NCBI GenBank assembly: GCA_022825065.1
Contig: JAJDYR010000037.1
Location: 381,805 to 445,804, forward strand
Reading direction: 5' to 3'
Source of the DNA: a bacterium
GTDB lineage: Bacteria > UBA8248
Length of the DNA: 64,000 nucleotides
Positions 1-7,692 of the stretch are shown one piece after another. The first letter of the stretch is position 1. Each line of letters begins with the position of its first letter. Made by a program: the position numbers and the translations under genes. A model generated the notes under the pieces. That model had not been told where the DNA came from, did no database searches, and saw only the letters and a program-made list of their open reading frames with translations.

Positions 1-11
1 GCGGCCTGTAA
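1..11 (+). CDS. Extreme 3' tail of an upstream gene (partial)
   Basis: One frame reads xGC-GGC-CTG-TAA, a possible C-terminus x-Gly-Leu-stop. It ends 33 nt before the E1-like gene, a normal operon spacing. Ubiquitin-like sulfur carriers (CysO, ThiS, QbsE types) end in Gly-Gly, sometimes with extra residues that a JAMM protease removes, and a JAMM gene lies downstream. With only 11 nt visible this is an inference; other frames cannot be excluded. Confidence 0.25.
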
Positions 12-44
12 TCGCCCGCAAGCCCCCGAGAGGAGAGTCGCCCC

Positions 45-695
45 TTGGGCTTGAGCGAAGAGCAGATTCAGCGCTACAGCCGCCACATTCTGCTCCCCGG
101 TGTGGGAGGAGTCGGGCAGGAGCGTCTGTTGGCCTCTTCCGTCCTCATCGCATATCCGGCGGATGAGGAGAGTGCTGCGCTCACCGCCCTGGCGTATCTG
201 GCGGCGGCGGGCGTGGGCCGGGTCGGCTGGTGTCCGCTCGATGAGGACGACGGGCTCAAGCGGAAATCGCCGCTTTCCGCCTTCTATGGCGGCAGCCTGG
301 GAGGTGGCCTCAAGAGGCTCAATCCCGATACGAGGCTGGTTCCCGTTCGCCCGGGCGAGGGAGCAGGGGAGGTTTTCGACGTCCTCATCCGGCTGGGCGG
401 TGAGGGAGCCCCGGTTGATGAGAGGTTCGAGGCTTCGGCGAAACTCACGCTGCGGGGCGTCTCCCGTGGGGAGTCGGGAGAAATTTTGGAGGGCCCCGGC
501 GCCCTCGCTCAGCCGGACGCGGCGCCGTCTCCAGGGGAAGCATCAACCGTAACTACCCAGGGAGCCTTGGGCGCATGGCTGGCCGCGAGAGCCTTGCGGC
601 ATCTGGTGGATGAAATGGAAACAGTGGGGTCGACTGCGCAGGCCCGATTCGATTTTTCGCACGGCCTGGTGGAGGCGCGTGCGAACCTTTCCTGA
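45..695 (+). CDS. Degenerate ThiF/MoeB-family (E1-like) protein lacking the nucleotide-binding motif
   Basis: The 216-aa product opens with the E1-like N-terminal signature QIQRYSRHILLPGVGG (residues 7-22), including Arg10 and Arg13. Arg13 aligns with MoeB Arg14, which reaches into the partner subunit's ATP site. The next block should carry GxGGxG but reads SSVLIAYPADEES, so the ATP loop is gone; the aspartate, lysine and Cys-x2-Cys zinc residues of active E1 enzymes are also not visible. The rest is only weakly similar to ThiF. The TTG start at 45 follows a GAGAGGAGA ribosome site at good spacing. It is probably a non-catalytic partner of the E1-like protein at 2401, as APPBP1/NAE1 is to UBA3; a decaying paralogue is the alternative. 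Confidence 0.75.
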   Translation: MGLSEEQIQRYSRHILLPGVGGVGQERLLASSVLIAYPADEESAALTALAYLAAAGVGRVGWCPLDEDDGLKRKSPLSAFYGGSLGGGLKRLNPDTRLVPVRPGEGAGEVFDVLIRLGGEGAPVDERFEASAKLTLRGVSRGESGEILEGPGALAQPDAAPSPGEASTVTTQGALGAWLAARALRHLVDEMETVGSTAQARFDFSHGLVEARANLS

Positions 696-728
696 GATTT
701 TCAGGAGCAGAGTGCGAGGGCCATCCCA

Positions 729-1667
729 ATGGTCGAATCGACGGTGGAGAATCCCGCGAGCGCGTTCAGGAATTTAGAGGATTCCCCAATCATCAAGTGT
801 ATCGGCAACACCCCCCTGCTCGAAGTCAAGCTGTTCGAGAGCGAATTCCCCGACGTGGAGGTCTACGCCAAGGCGGAGTGGTTCAACCCGGGCGGCTCGG
901 TGAAGGACAGGCCGGCGCTCTTCATGGTGAAGGACGGCCTGGAAACGGGAGCGTTGCGGCCCGGCAAGATTCTGCTCGACTCCACGAGCGGCAACACCGG
1001 CATCGCCTACGCCATGATCGGCGCGGCGCTCGGGATTCCGGTGCGCCTCGTCCTGCCTGCGAACGCGAGCGACGAGCGCAAGGCGACCTTGAAGGGCTAC
1101 GGGGCCGAGGTCGTTTTCTCGGACCCCCTGGAGGGCTCGGACGGCGCGCAGCGCCTCGCGGCGAAGATGTATCAGGACGAGCCGGAAAAATATTTCCTGC
1201 CCTGTCAGTACGACAACCCGGCCAACCCGCTCGCCCACGCCGAGACCACGGCGGCCGAGATTCTCGAGCAGACGGGCGGGCGCGTGGAGCACTTCGTCGC
1301 GGGTCTCGGCACCACGGGCACCCTGGTGGGCACGGGACGCGGCCTCAAGGCGAGAAAACCGGGCGTCGCCGTGCATGCGGTCATGCCGTCGGAATCGTTT
1401 CACGGGCTCGAGGGCATGAAGCACATCCCCACGGCCATTCGCCCGGGGATTTACGATGAGAGCGTGCACGACAACCTGATACCGGCGGGCACCGAGGAGA
1501 GCTACGATCTGGCCGAGCGCATCGCGAAGGAAGAGGGTCTCTTCATCGGCCACTCGGCGGGGGCCGCGCTCGTGGGCGTTCGCGAGGTGGCGAAGCGGAT
1601 AGGAAAGGGCGTTATCGTCACCCTGTTCCCCGACGGGGGGGACAGGTACCTGAGCGAAGCGCGCTGA
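729..1667 (+). CDS. cysM: Cysteine synthase of the CysM (sulfur-carrier-dependent) type
   Basis: A 312-aa fold-type II PLP enzyme. The Schiff-base lysine is Lys59 in NPGGSVKDRPA, the substrate loop is TSGNTG (86-91), and the PLP-phosphate loop is AGLGTTGTLVGTGR. The KDRPA wording, the QYDNPAN segment and the glycine-rich loop resemble mycobacterial CysM, which uses O-phosphoserine and thiocarboxylated CysO instead of free sulfide. The neighbouring JAMM protease and E1-like genes support that reading. Substrate choice (O-phosphoserine or O-acetylserine) cannot be proven from sequence. The gene starts 33 nt after the E1-like gene ends. Confidence 0.88.
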   Translation: MVESTVENPASAFRNLEDSPIIKCIGNTPLLEVKLFESEFPDVEVYAKAEWFNPGGSVKDRPALFMVKDGLETGALRPGKILLDSTSGNTGIAYAMIGAALGIPVRLVLPANASDERKATLKGYGAEVVFSDPLEGSDGAQRLAAKMYQDEPEKYFLPCQYDNPANPLAHAETTAAEILEQTGGRVEHFVAGLGTTGTLVGTGRGLKARKPGVAVHAVMPSESFHGLEGMKHIPTAIRPGIYDESVHDNLIPAGTEESYDLAERIAKEEGLFIGHSAGAALVGVREVAKRIGKGVIVTLFPDGGDRYLSEAR

Positions 1668-1674
1668 GGGGGGG

Positions 1675-1891
1675 TGTTGAAAAAGTCCTCAGAAGCAGGG
1701 AATGGGTTTTCCGTAGGGGCGGACCTGCGTGTCCGCCCGGTTGTTGATGCGGACCTTGTCGATGCTTTCTCCCCCTGTTGGCGTTCCAGCTCTCTATATC
1801 CGTTCGATATGCGGGCTTCGCGTTTGGGGCGGACACGCAGGTCCGCCCCTACAAAAAGCGCAAACCCTCTTCCATCAGGACTTTTTCAACA
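1675..1891. repeat. MITE-like inverted-repeat element
   Basis: The ends are perfect 15-bp inverted repeats: TGTTGAAAAAGTCCT at 1675-1689 and AGGACTTTTTCAACA at 1877-1891. Inside lies a second 26-bp inverted pair at 1713-1738 and 1827-1852 (core GGGCGGAC...GTCCGCCC). No transposase is encoded. The element sits between cysM and the JAMM gene and ends directly before the JAMM gene's ribosome site. Related ends recur through the window. Confidence 0.85.
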
Positions 1892-1909
1892 ACCCCAGGG
1901 AGGCTTGGT

Positions 1910-2404
1910 TTGCGTCTGAATCGTGAACAGGTGGAGGCGATGCACCGCCACGCGCGCGAGGCGTATCCCGATGAGTGCTGCGGGCTGATCATCGGGCCTC
2001 CGCGCGGGCGGGGTGGTGCGGAAGAAACGCTCGCCCTCCTGCCTTGCAAGAACGTGCAGAACGAGATGCACGAGAAGGACCCGGAGATTTATCCGCGGAC
2101 GGCGCGGCGCGCATTCTTGATCGATCCCTTCGAGTTCGAGCGCATCGTGAGAGAAGCGGAGAAGGCGGGCGAGGTGGTGCGCGGCATCTTCCACAGCCAC
2201 CCGGACGAGGACGCCTATTTTTCCCGCGAAGACGTGGCTGCGGCGGTTCCTTTCGGGGATATCCCGGCGTTCCCGGAGGCGGAGCACGTCGTCATGAGCG
2301 TGCGCGAAGGCGCGGTGCTCGGACAGAAGGTGTATTCCTGGGACGCGGAGCAGAAGACCTTTATCGAGAGCGATCTGGAGATTCTCGAGGAGGCGGGCGC
2401 GTGA
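1910..2404 (+). CDS. JAMM/MPN+ metalloprotease, Mec-like sulfur-carrier hydrolase
   Basis: The 164-aa product has a complete JAMM zinc site: Glu22 in PDECCG, His95 and His97 in FHSHP, then Ser105 and Asp108 in SREDV. In the Mec and QbsD families such enzymes release cysteine from the CysO-cysteine adduct or trim residues after the carrier's Gly-Gly. I chose the TTG start at 1910 because AGGGAGG lies 6 nt upstream and the family N-terminus begins there; reading further upstream only translates the repeat element. The stop overlaps the next gene's GTG by 4 nt, so translation is coupled to the E1-like gene. Confidence 0.88.
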   Translation: MRLNREQVEAMHRHAREAYPDECCGLIIGPPRGRGGAEETLALLPCKNVQNEMHEKDPEIYPRTARRAFLIDPFEFERIVREAEKAGEVVRGIFHSHPDEDAYFSREDVAAAVPFGDIPAFPEAEHVVMSVREGAVLGQKVYSWDAEQKTFIESDLEILEEAGA

Positions 2405-3210
2405 GCCTGCATCATCCTCGCGCGGGGTTGCCCGATGAAGCGCCGCCGGCGTCCGTGAACGCATCCACGGCGCGCATGAGCGATAAAAGCGTGTTAGCGG
2501 GCTCGTCCGCCCTTATCGTGGGCGTCGGCGGCCTGGGCTGCCCTGCGGCGCTGGCGCTTGCGGCGGAGGGCGTGGGGCGGGTCGGCCTTGCGGATCACGA
2601 CGCGGTGACGCTCGACAACCTCGCGCGCCAGATTCTCCACCGCACCGAAGACATTGGCCGCCTGAAGGTGGACTCGGGCGCGGATTCGATATTCAGGCTC
2701 TCCTCCGAGGTAGCGGTGGACAAGATTCCCCAGAGGCTCACGCGTGAGAACGCCGCCCGAATCATCGCGCCCTATGACGTCATCGTCGATGGAAGCGACA
2801 ACCTGGCCGCCAAACTCGCGCTGAACGACGCCTGCGCCGCAGCGGGCAAGCCGTGGGTCATGGGCGGCGTTTTGCGCTTTTTCGGGCAAATACTGACGAT
2901 TCTGCCGGGCCGGAGCGCGTGTCTGCGGTGCCTGGTGGGCGAAGAGGGCGCGGGCGCCCGCGGCCTCGACTGCGGGGATGCGGGCGTTTTCGGCGCGGTG
3001 GCCGGTTTCGTGGGCATGGCGCAGGCCGCCGATGCGCTGCGGGTTCTCAGGGGGCTTCCGCCGGCCTGGTCGAACAGGCTGATGACGGCCGATTTATGGA
3101 AAAACACCGTCGGGAGCGTGCGCGTAGCGCAAGATCCGGATTGTCCCGCCTGCGCGCTCGCCGGGAGCGGGCAAACGAAAATCCCCGCGAGGCGGGGAGC
3201 GCTCGTTTAG
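2401..3210 (+). CDS. ThiF/MoeB-family adenylyltransferase (E1-like)
   Basis: The 269-aa product keeps the nucleotide-binding core of MoeB/ThiF: GVGGLG at 41-46, the LADHD aspartates, Arg76 in NLARQ, Lys89, and Asp133 in DGSDN. Zinc ligands are Cys174/Cys177 (CLRC) and Cys248/Cys251 (CPAC); Cys191 lies in the usual thiol position. Its expected job is to adenylate the C-terminal glycine of a ubiquitin-like sulfur carrier. The family's N-terminal arginine helix (RYsRQ) is missing: the chain runs almost directly into the first Rossmann strand. That helix is present in the protein at 45-695. The GTG start overlaps the JAMM stop (GTGA). Confidence 0.87.
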   Translation: MSLHHPRAGLPDEAPPASVNASTARMSDKSVLAGSSALIVGVGGLGCPAALALAAEGVGRVGLADHDAVTLDNLARQILHRTEDIGRLKVDSGADSIFRLSSEVAVDKIPQRLTRENAARIIAPYDVIVDGSDNLAAKLALNDACAAAGKPWVMGGVLRFFGQILTILPGRSACLRCLVGEEGAGARGLDCGDAGVFGAVAGFVGMAQAADALRVLRGLPPAWSNRLMTADLWKNTVGSVRVAQDPDCPACALAGSGQTKIPARRGALV

Positions 3211-3245
3211 CGAATGGGGCATGGAGAGACGATGAGAGGACGCCG

Positions 3246-3707
3246 CCGATGAAGATATCGACCAAGGGGCGATACGCCGTGCTCGCCATGATCGAGCTGG
3301 CCCGGCATTCGCAGACGCATCCCGTGCCCCTGCCGCAGATTGCCGGCAAGCTCGGCATCAGCCAGCACTATCTCGAACAGTTGTTCGTGAAGATGCGCAG
3401 GGCTTCCCTGGTGAGCAGCACGAGGGGGCCGGGAGGCGGCTACATCCTCGCGCTGCCGCCCTCTGAGATCAACATGCGCGACGTTCTCTGCGCTGTGGGC
3501 GAGACGATTCAGCCCGTCGATTGCGGCGATGCGCCTCCCTCGGCGCCGTGTCCGAACATCCCGGTGTGCGGAAGCCGCGCGCTTTGGAAAAAACTCGAGG
3601 ACGCCATCGACGAGACGCTGCGCAAGATCACGCTCGAGGAGTTGAGCGCGCCGCCGCCCGGCGCCGGAACAGGCGTCCGGCTGCCCAACTTCGAGGTGGG
3701 TATCTGA
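3246..3707 (+). CDS. Rrf2-family transcription regulator, IscR-like with three cysteines
   Basis: A 153-aa winged-helix protein starting MKISTKGRYAVLAMIEL, the classic Rrf2 N-terminus. The recognition region covers about 28-65 (ISQHYLEQLFVKMRRASLV, STRGPGGGY). Cys92, Cys101 and Cys107 form a Cx8Cx5C cluster where IscR binds its Fe-S cluster (Cx5Cx5C in IscR), so it probably senses Fe-S or sulfur status. It starts 35 nt after the E1-like gene, with GAGAGG as ribosome site, and may control this sulfur operon. The longer spacing between the first two cysteines is unusual. Confidence 0.88.
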   Translation, partial: PMKISTKGRYAVLAMIELARHSQTHPVPLPQIAGKLGISQHYLEQLFVKMRRASLVSSTRGPGGGYILALPPSEINMRDVLCAVGETIQPVDCGDAPPSAPCPNIPVCGSRALWKKLEDAIDETLRKITLEELSAPPPGAGTGVRLPNFEVGI

Positions 3708-4182
3708 CGCCGTCAGAGATTGAGTGCGTTGGTTGGGTTTCATTCCCCTTAGGGATTGTTGGAAAAAGCCTTCTCCGCCTCATCCTGAGTAGCGGCGAAG
3801 CCGCGTATCGTAGGTCAAACGTGACTGATGAATGAGCGTTTGCTCTCGCCCCGGCGCGAGGCGTTCGATCTTCCTCGCCCTTCGATACAAACGCTCTTTC
3901 CTCAGTCGCGTTTTACCTACGGCGGCTACTCAGGGTGAGGAAAGAGGCGTTGGCGGGTGGTTTTCATGCAGGTGAGAGGGTAATCAAACCGAACGAGGAG
4001 GTGCCGCCCCGTAGGGGCAGGCCTCCGTGCCTGTCCGATTCGAACCATCCTGAAAAGGACAACCACGGAGGGTTGTCCCTACGGTGAACCACCCCTCAAA
4101 GGGAGAGTGCTTCGGCCCGACCCGCAAGAGGGATTTCAACAACTCCGTGAATACTGGATTCAGCAGACACCCGGACCTTCAC
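3708..4182. repeat. Gene-free spacer with palindromic repeats
   Basis: No gene is seen. The spacer holds a long imperfect inverted repeat from about 3757 to 3945: GATTGTTGGAAAAAGCC, then a CTGAGTAGCGGCGAAG unit, mirrored by GGCGGCTACTCAGGGTGAGG near 3920-3940. A second palindromic unit lies at about 4011-4083 (GTAGGGGCAGGCCTCCGTGC and GGACAACCACGGAGGGTTG). Related units recur at 11.3-12.0 and 56.8-57.4 kb. Confidence 0.75.
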
Positions 4183-4429
4183 TTACAGGAGAAACAACAT
4201 GTCGTTCGAACCCGTGCGCGTCGCCTCGATGGGGCTGGGCCGCTGGGCCAACGTGCTCGCCGACGCCGCGCTGCGCGGAGGTAAAATCCAAATCGTTTCC
4301 TGTTTCAGCCGCACGGCGGAAAAGCGCCGCGATTTCCAGAAGCCCCGCAGGCTTTCCGTGGCCCGGGATCACTCGTTCCACGTTCAGCGCCAAGACGGCG
4401 CGATTTCAACTGGCTTTGGCCTGGGATAA
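4183..4429 (+). pseudogene. 5' fragment copy of the Gfo/Idh/MocA dehydrogenase gene
   Basis: From the ribosome site (TTACAGGAGAAACAAC) through about codon 46 (4183-4336) the sequence matches 10224-10377 with about six mismatches in 154 nt. The reading frame begins MSFEPVRVASMGLGRWANV. After the RRDF codons the similarity stops abruptly and 30 unrelated codons follow to a stop at 4429. The product would have only the first part of the NAD-binding fold and no catalytic domain. This is a partial duplication, not a working gene. Confidence 0.9.
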
Positions 4430-4574
4430 CCCGCCGGGAGGAGCGCATCTTCCCGCGACGTCTTTTTCGAGCGTCACGCATTCGATATAGTCTTGTCGCT
4501 TCAAATGCCACGCGCTGCGGTTGGCGGATTGCTCCGCGGCATCGCGTTCCTTTATTCGTGAAAGGGAAAACCAG

Positions 4575-4967
4575 ATGACCGTTAAAATCATCAATTCGCC
4601 CGAGATCAAAGCTCTCGGCGTCTACAACCAGGCGCTTCAGGTGACCGGAGGTTCGCTCCTGTTCGTGAGCGGCTGCGTTCCCGTGGACGGGGAGGGGAAC
4701 CTGGTGGGCAAGGGGGACCCGGCGGCGCAGATGCGCCAGATACTCACGAACATACGGGCCATCCTCGAAGAAGCGGGTGCTGCGCTCGAAAACGTCGTCA
4801 AGGTCACGGTCTTCAGCGCCGACCTGGACAACCGCAAGGCGATGAACGAAGTCCGCCTGGAGATGTTCGGCGAGCACCGCCCGGCGAGCACCCACGTCGA
4901 GGTGGCCCGCCTCATCGACCCCGACTGGCTCGTCGAGGTCGAGTGCATCGCAGCACTTCCCGATTGA
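4575..4967 (+). CDS. Rid-superfamily protein (RidA/YjgF/TdcF fold), paralogue 1
   Basis: A 130-aa protein with the usual Rid length and landmarks: LLFVSGCVPVD, the QMRQILTNIRAILEEAGA helix, VVKVTVF and VEVECIA. In active RidA an arginine follows Pro-Ala (Arg105, PAR) and binds the imine acid; here the segment is RPASTHVEV with Ser. Subgroups without this arginine are not expected to have canonical 2-iminobutyrate deaminase activity. I chose the ATG at 4575 because family similarity starts there. It faces the second Rid gene tail to tail, 9 nt away. Confidence 0.9.
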   Translation: MTVKIINSPEIKALGVYNQALQVTGGSLLFVSGCVPVDGEGNLVGKGDPAAQMRQILTNIRAILEEAGAALENVVKVTVFSADLDNRKAMNEVRLEMFGEHRPASTHVEVARLIDPDWLVEVECIAALPD

Positions 4968-4976
4968 GCGCGCCCG

Positions 4977-5411
4977 TCAGGGAATCCGCAGCCTGTCCAG
5001 ATCGATGATGGCTTCCGCCTCGATCTCCACCACCATGTCGGGGTGGGCGAGGCGGCTCACGCCGAGCAGGGTGTTCGTGGGCAGGAGGTTGTCGAACACC
5101 TTGTAGCGCTCGTCCACGCAGCGGTAGTACTCCTCGATGTCCGTCGTATAAGTGACCGTCCGGACGACGTCGTCGAGCGTCGCGCCGACGGCATCGAGCG
5201 CCTGCCCGACCTTCTCGCAAACGATGCGGATTTGAGCGCCCATGTCCCCCGTTCCGCCCATGTCGCCGTTCGGCAGGGTGGAGGTCTGGCCTGCGACGTA
5301 GACGTGCGCGTGATCCCCGGTCTCCACGACCACCACGGGCGTGTACATGTGATTCCCGCGCACGACCCGGTTATACATGTTCCCGGGAATGACGTTGTGG
5401 CGCTTGATCAT
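4977..5411 (-). CDS. Rid-superfamily protein, paralogue 2
   Basis: A 144-aa protein on the opposite strand. The Rid fold is recognisable from VYVAGQTSTLPNGD, QIRIVCEKVGQALDAVGA, DVVRTVTYTTD and MVVEIEAEAI. The RidA catalytic arginine position (PAR) reads PTNTLLGVSRL, with Asn instead. The ATG at 5411 is preceded by GGAAAGGAGGAAG, a very strong ribosome site, which fixes the start. The N-terminal 25 residues (MIKRHNVIPGNMYN...) are longer than in RidA. The substrate is unknown. Confidence 0.88.
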   Translation of the reverse strand: MIKRHNVIPGNMYNRVVRGNHMYTPVVVVETGDHAHVYVAGQTSTLPNGDMGGTGDMGAQIRIVCEKVGQALDAVGATLDDVVRTVTYTTDIEEYYRCVDERYKVFDNLLPTNTLLGVSRLAHPDMVVEIEAEAIIDLDRLRIP

Positions 5412-5937
5412 GAGACTTCCTCCTTTCCGGTAATGCCCGGCCCTTGCATGCGGCTGCGGTTTTTCACTCCAAAGGCGGCCTGCGGGGCGGAGGAGGCGGG
5501 TCGTAGCCTCCTTGCCCACGGCCCATGCGCGTTTCCGTGAACGCGGAGCAATCGTATTCGTCCGCAGTCCTGGTTTTGGCAGACCTTTTATTCGCGATCC
5601 TGTGTGAACGAACCGTATCCTACATACTGCACGCCTGCGGCTGCAATTTCACCGCCTCCACCCGTGTGATAAATTGTGAAAGTTCCAATTTCCTGCCACC
5701 GGGTTTTTTGCGGATTCTCAAGGGGCAGGCTCCGGCCGCCGTCGCGCCCGTGGAAGGGGGAACTCCATGAAACGCGCAATCACGCACGGCCTGCACGGGC
5801 CGTACCGGGCATGGAGAAGCGCCTTCCCTGAGGACACGCCGCTTGTTCGAGTCTTGAGACGGCGGCCCCACGGCCCGCGCGTCGTGCCCTCGTCTTTTTC
5901 ACGGCCCACATTCCCGACCGAATAAGGAGCAGCGCCG
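5412..5937. other. Spacer without a recognised gene
   Basis: The stretch separates the divergent Rid paralogues 2 and 3. Small open frames here have no ribosome site or family features. It must contain promoters for both genes, but I cannot point to a convincing -35/-10 pair. Confidence 0.5.
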
Positions 5938-6333
5938 ATGCCGAGAGAATATCTGGAAGGAACCCCGCGTCAGGAGCAGCGCGCCTTTTCCCCGGCGGTC
6001 ATCACGACGGGCGGAAAACAAGTCTGGCTGGCCGGGGTCGGCCGCACCGTCGACGCGGAAGGAAACGAACTCCACGGTGATTTCGACGCGCAGGTCCACG
6101 CCTCGTTCCGGGCGGTCCGGGAGGTGCTGGAACGCGCGGGCGGAAAGCTCGCCGACATCGTGACGATGACGGTTTTCATCCTCGACGTCCGCCACGGCGA
6201 CCGGTTCACGGCGATCCGCAAGGAATACTTTTCCGAAAACGCGCCGGCCAGCGCCTTGATCACAGTGGCGGGCTTCGCCCGCCCGGAGATGATGGTCGAG
6301 ATTCAGGCGGTCGCCGTGGTCGGTGACGAATAG
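5938..6333 (+). CDS. Rid-superfamily protein, paralogue 3
   Basis: A 131-aa Rid-fold protein: VWLAGVGRTVDAEGNEL, VHASFRAVREVLERAGG, IVTMTVFILD and MMVEIQAVAVV. The catalytic arginine position reads NAPASALITV, so again Ser instead of Arg. The AAGGAG ribosome site lies about 9 nt before the ATG. It precedes the ABC importer genes on the same strand by 229 nt, suggesting that the Rid proteins and the importer serve one pathway. The substrate is unknown. Confidence 0.88.
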   Translation: MPREYLEGTPRQEQRAFSPAVITTGGKQVWLAGVGRTVDAEGNELHGDFDAQVHASFRAVREVLERAGGKLADIVTMTVFILDVRHGDRFTAIRKEYFSENAPASALITVAGFARPEMMVEIQAVAVVGDE

Positions 6334-6562
6334 CTGTTCCAGGCGGCCGGACGCAAGAGGCGGCGCTTCGGGCGGGCCGTTCCCTCTCCACGGGTGTCTT
6401 GATTACCGGAATCGCCTATGCAAGAATGATGAAACCGCAAAATCAACCGGATTGGCTGCTGGTTCCTTGAACGCTGAGCAGATTGGGGAGAGCCTTCGCG
6501 TTTTCCCGTTACTGAGGGTCTTTCTCCCATCGGCGCTCATTCTCATGTATAGGGGGAGTGCA

Positions 6563-7546
6563 ATGAAGAAATTCCTTATGCTCGCAGCGATTTCAGCAAC
6601 GGTGTTCTTCTTCTCATCCGAGGCGTTCGCGGCGTACAACGTCAGGCTGTCGACGAACCGAAGCCCTCAGGCGGTCGTGAACGAAGTGGCCGAGCAGAAG
6701 GGCTTCTTCAAGGAGGAAGGGGTCAAGGTCAAGGTCTTCGCGGAGAGTTCGGGGAGCGCCTCCTTACAGGCGGTCGTCGGCGGTTCCGCCGAAATGGGCG
6801 TCGGCCTGCACGTGCGCGTCCTCCAGGGACTGGCGAAAAAGCTTCCTCTTTGCGTCATCGGAATGGTCCAGTACGGCCTCACCTCCAAAATCGTCGTTCC
6901 GGTGCGGGACAAGACATCCAAGACGATGGCGGACCTCAAGGGCAAGCGCCTGGCGGTCCAGATGGGTTCGGGCACCTATACGGCCTGGCGGATTCTGCTC
7001 AAGTACCAGGGGTTGAAGGAGAAGGATTTCGTCCTCAAGAACATGAAGACGAGACTCATCCCCGCCACGTTCGAGTCCGGCTCGCTCGACGTCGCCGTGG
7101 CCTGGGAGCCCTACGCCTCCATCATGGTGTCGAAGGGTCTCGCCCGCGTCCTGATATCCAATACGGTATGGTCGAAGCTCGGCAAAATCGTGTACCCGGT
7201 TTTTCTCTACGCCAACTGCAACTGGGTGAAAAAGAACAAGGACGCCACACAGCGGTTCGTGAACGCCTGGATCAAGGCGATCAAATTCATCAACGCCAAC
7301 CCCGAGGAGACGGTCGACATCCTGGCGAAAGCCTACAAGGGATGGGGGCTGAAAGTCCCGAGAGCCAAGATCAAGGCGGGCATCTACGTCGCCGATTACG
7401 ACAAGCTCACGATCGACGACGAAGTACTGAACGACGTGAACAATTTCGCGCAGATCATGCACGAGATCAAAAAGATCAAGTTCGTGCCCGATTTCAAGAA
7501 AGCGATGATGCTTGAATTCACCAACAAGGCGCTCGCGAAGAATTAG
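6563..7546 (+). CDS. ABC transporter periplasmic binding protein, NMT1/SsuA/TauA family
   Basis: A 327-aa protein with a clear signal peptide (MKKFLMLAAISATVFFFSSE, cleavage expected after AFA at about residue 23). The mature part has NMT1-like signatures: LSTNRSPQAVVNEVAEQKGFFKEEGV is shared with binders of sulfonates, nitrate or thiamine precursors, followed by LKGKRLAVQMGSGTYTAW and DVAVAWEPYAS. The ATG at 6563 follows AGGGGGAG. It forms an importer with the ATPase and permease downstream. The ligand is not predictable; the surrounding Rid proteins suggest a nitrogen compound. Confidence 0.9.
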   Translation: MKKFLMLAAISATVFFFSSEAFAAYNVRLSTNRSPQAVVNEVAEQKGFFKEEGVKVKVFAESSGSASLQAVVGGSAEMGVGLHVRVLQGLAKKLPLCVIGMVQYGLTSKIVVPVRDKTSKTMADLKGKRLAVQMGSGTYTAWRILLKYQGLKEKDFVLKNMKTRLIPATFESGSLDVAVAWEPYASIMVSKGLARVLISNTVWSKLGKIVYPVFLYANCNWVKKNKDATQRFVNAWIKAIKFINANPEETVDILAKAYKGWGLKVPRAKIKAGIYVADYDKLTIDDEVLNDVNNFAQIMHEIKKIKFVPDFKKAMMLEFTNKALAKN

Positions 7547-7573
7547 AGAGACCTTGAATACGTCGTCACGGGA

Positions 7574-7603
7574 CCGCAGGGGGAGCGGCGCCTCCCCCTG
7601 CGG
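7574..7603 (+). terminator. Strong hairpin between binding-protein and ATPase genes (attenuator or 3' stabiliser)
   Basis: The arms CCGCAGGGGGAG (7574-7585) and CTCCCCCTGCGG (7592-7603) pair perfectly over 12 bp with a 6-nt loop. No U-tract follows. Such hairpins after binding-protein genes usually stabilise the upstream message or partly stop transcription, so that binding protein exceeds membrane components. Confidence 0.7.
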
Positions 7604-7692
7604 GTCGGGCGGTTGTCGGCGGCCCCGGCCGGTTTCTCCCGGGCCTTCAGAGTCGGTCAGAAAGCGTCTCTCTGACCTTCAAAAAGAAAAAC

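Noticed and set aside
4199..4429. A functional small dehydrogenase-like protein
   Set aside because: Only about 46 codons match the dehydrogenase, then unrelated codons follow; the NAD fold is incomplete.
5525..5770. 81-aa open frame between Rid paralogues 2 and 3
   Set aside because: No ribosome site, no family features, and composition unlike neighbouring genes.
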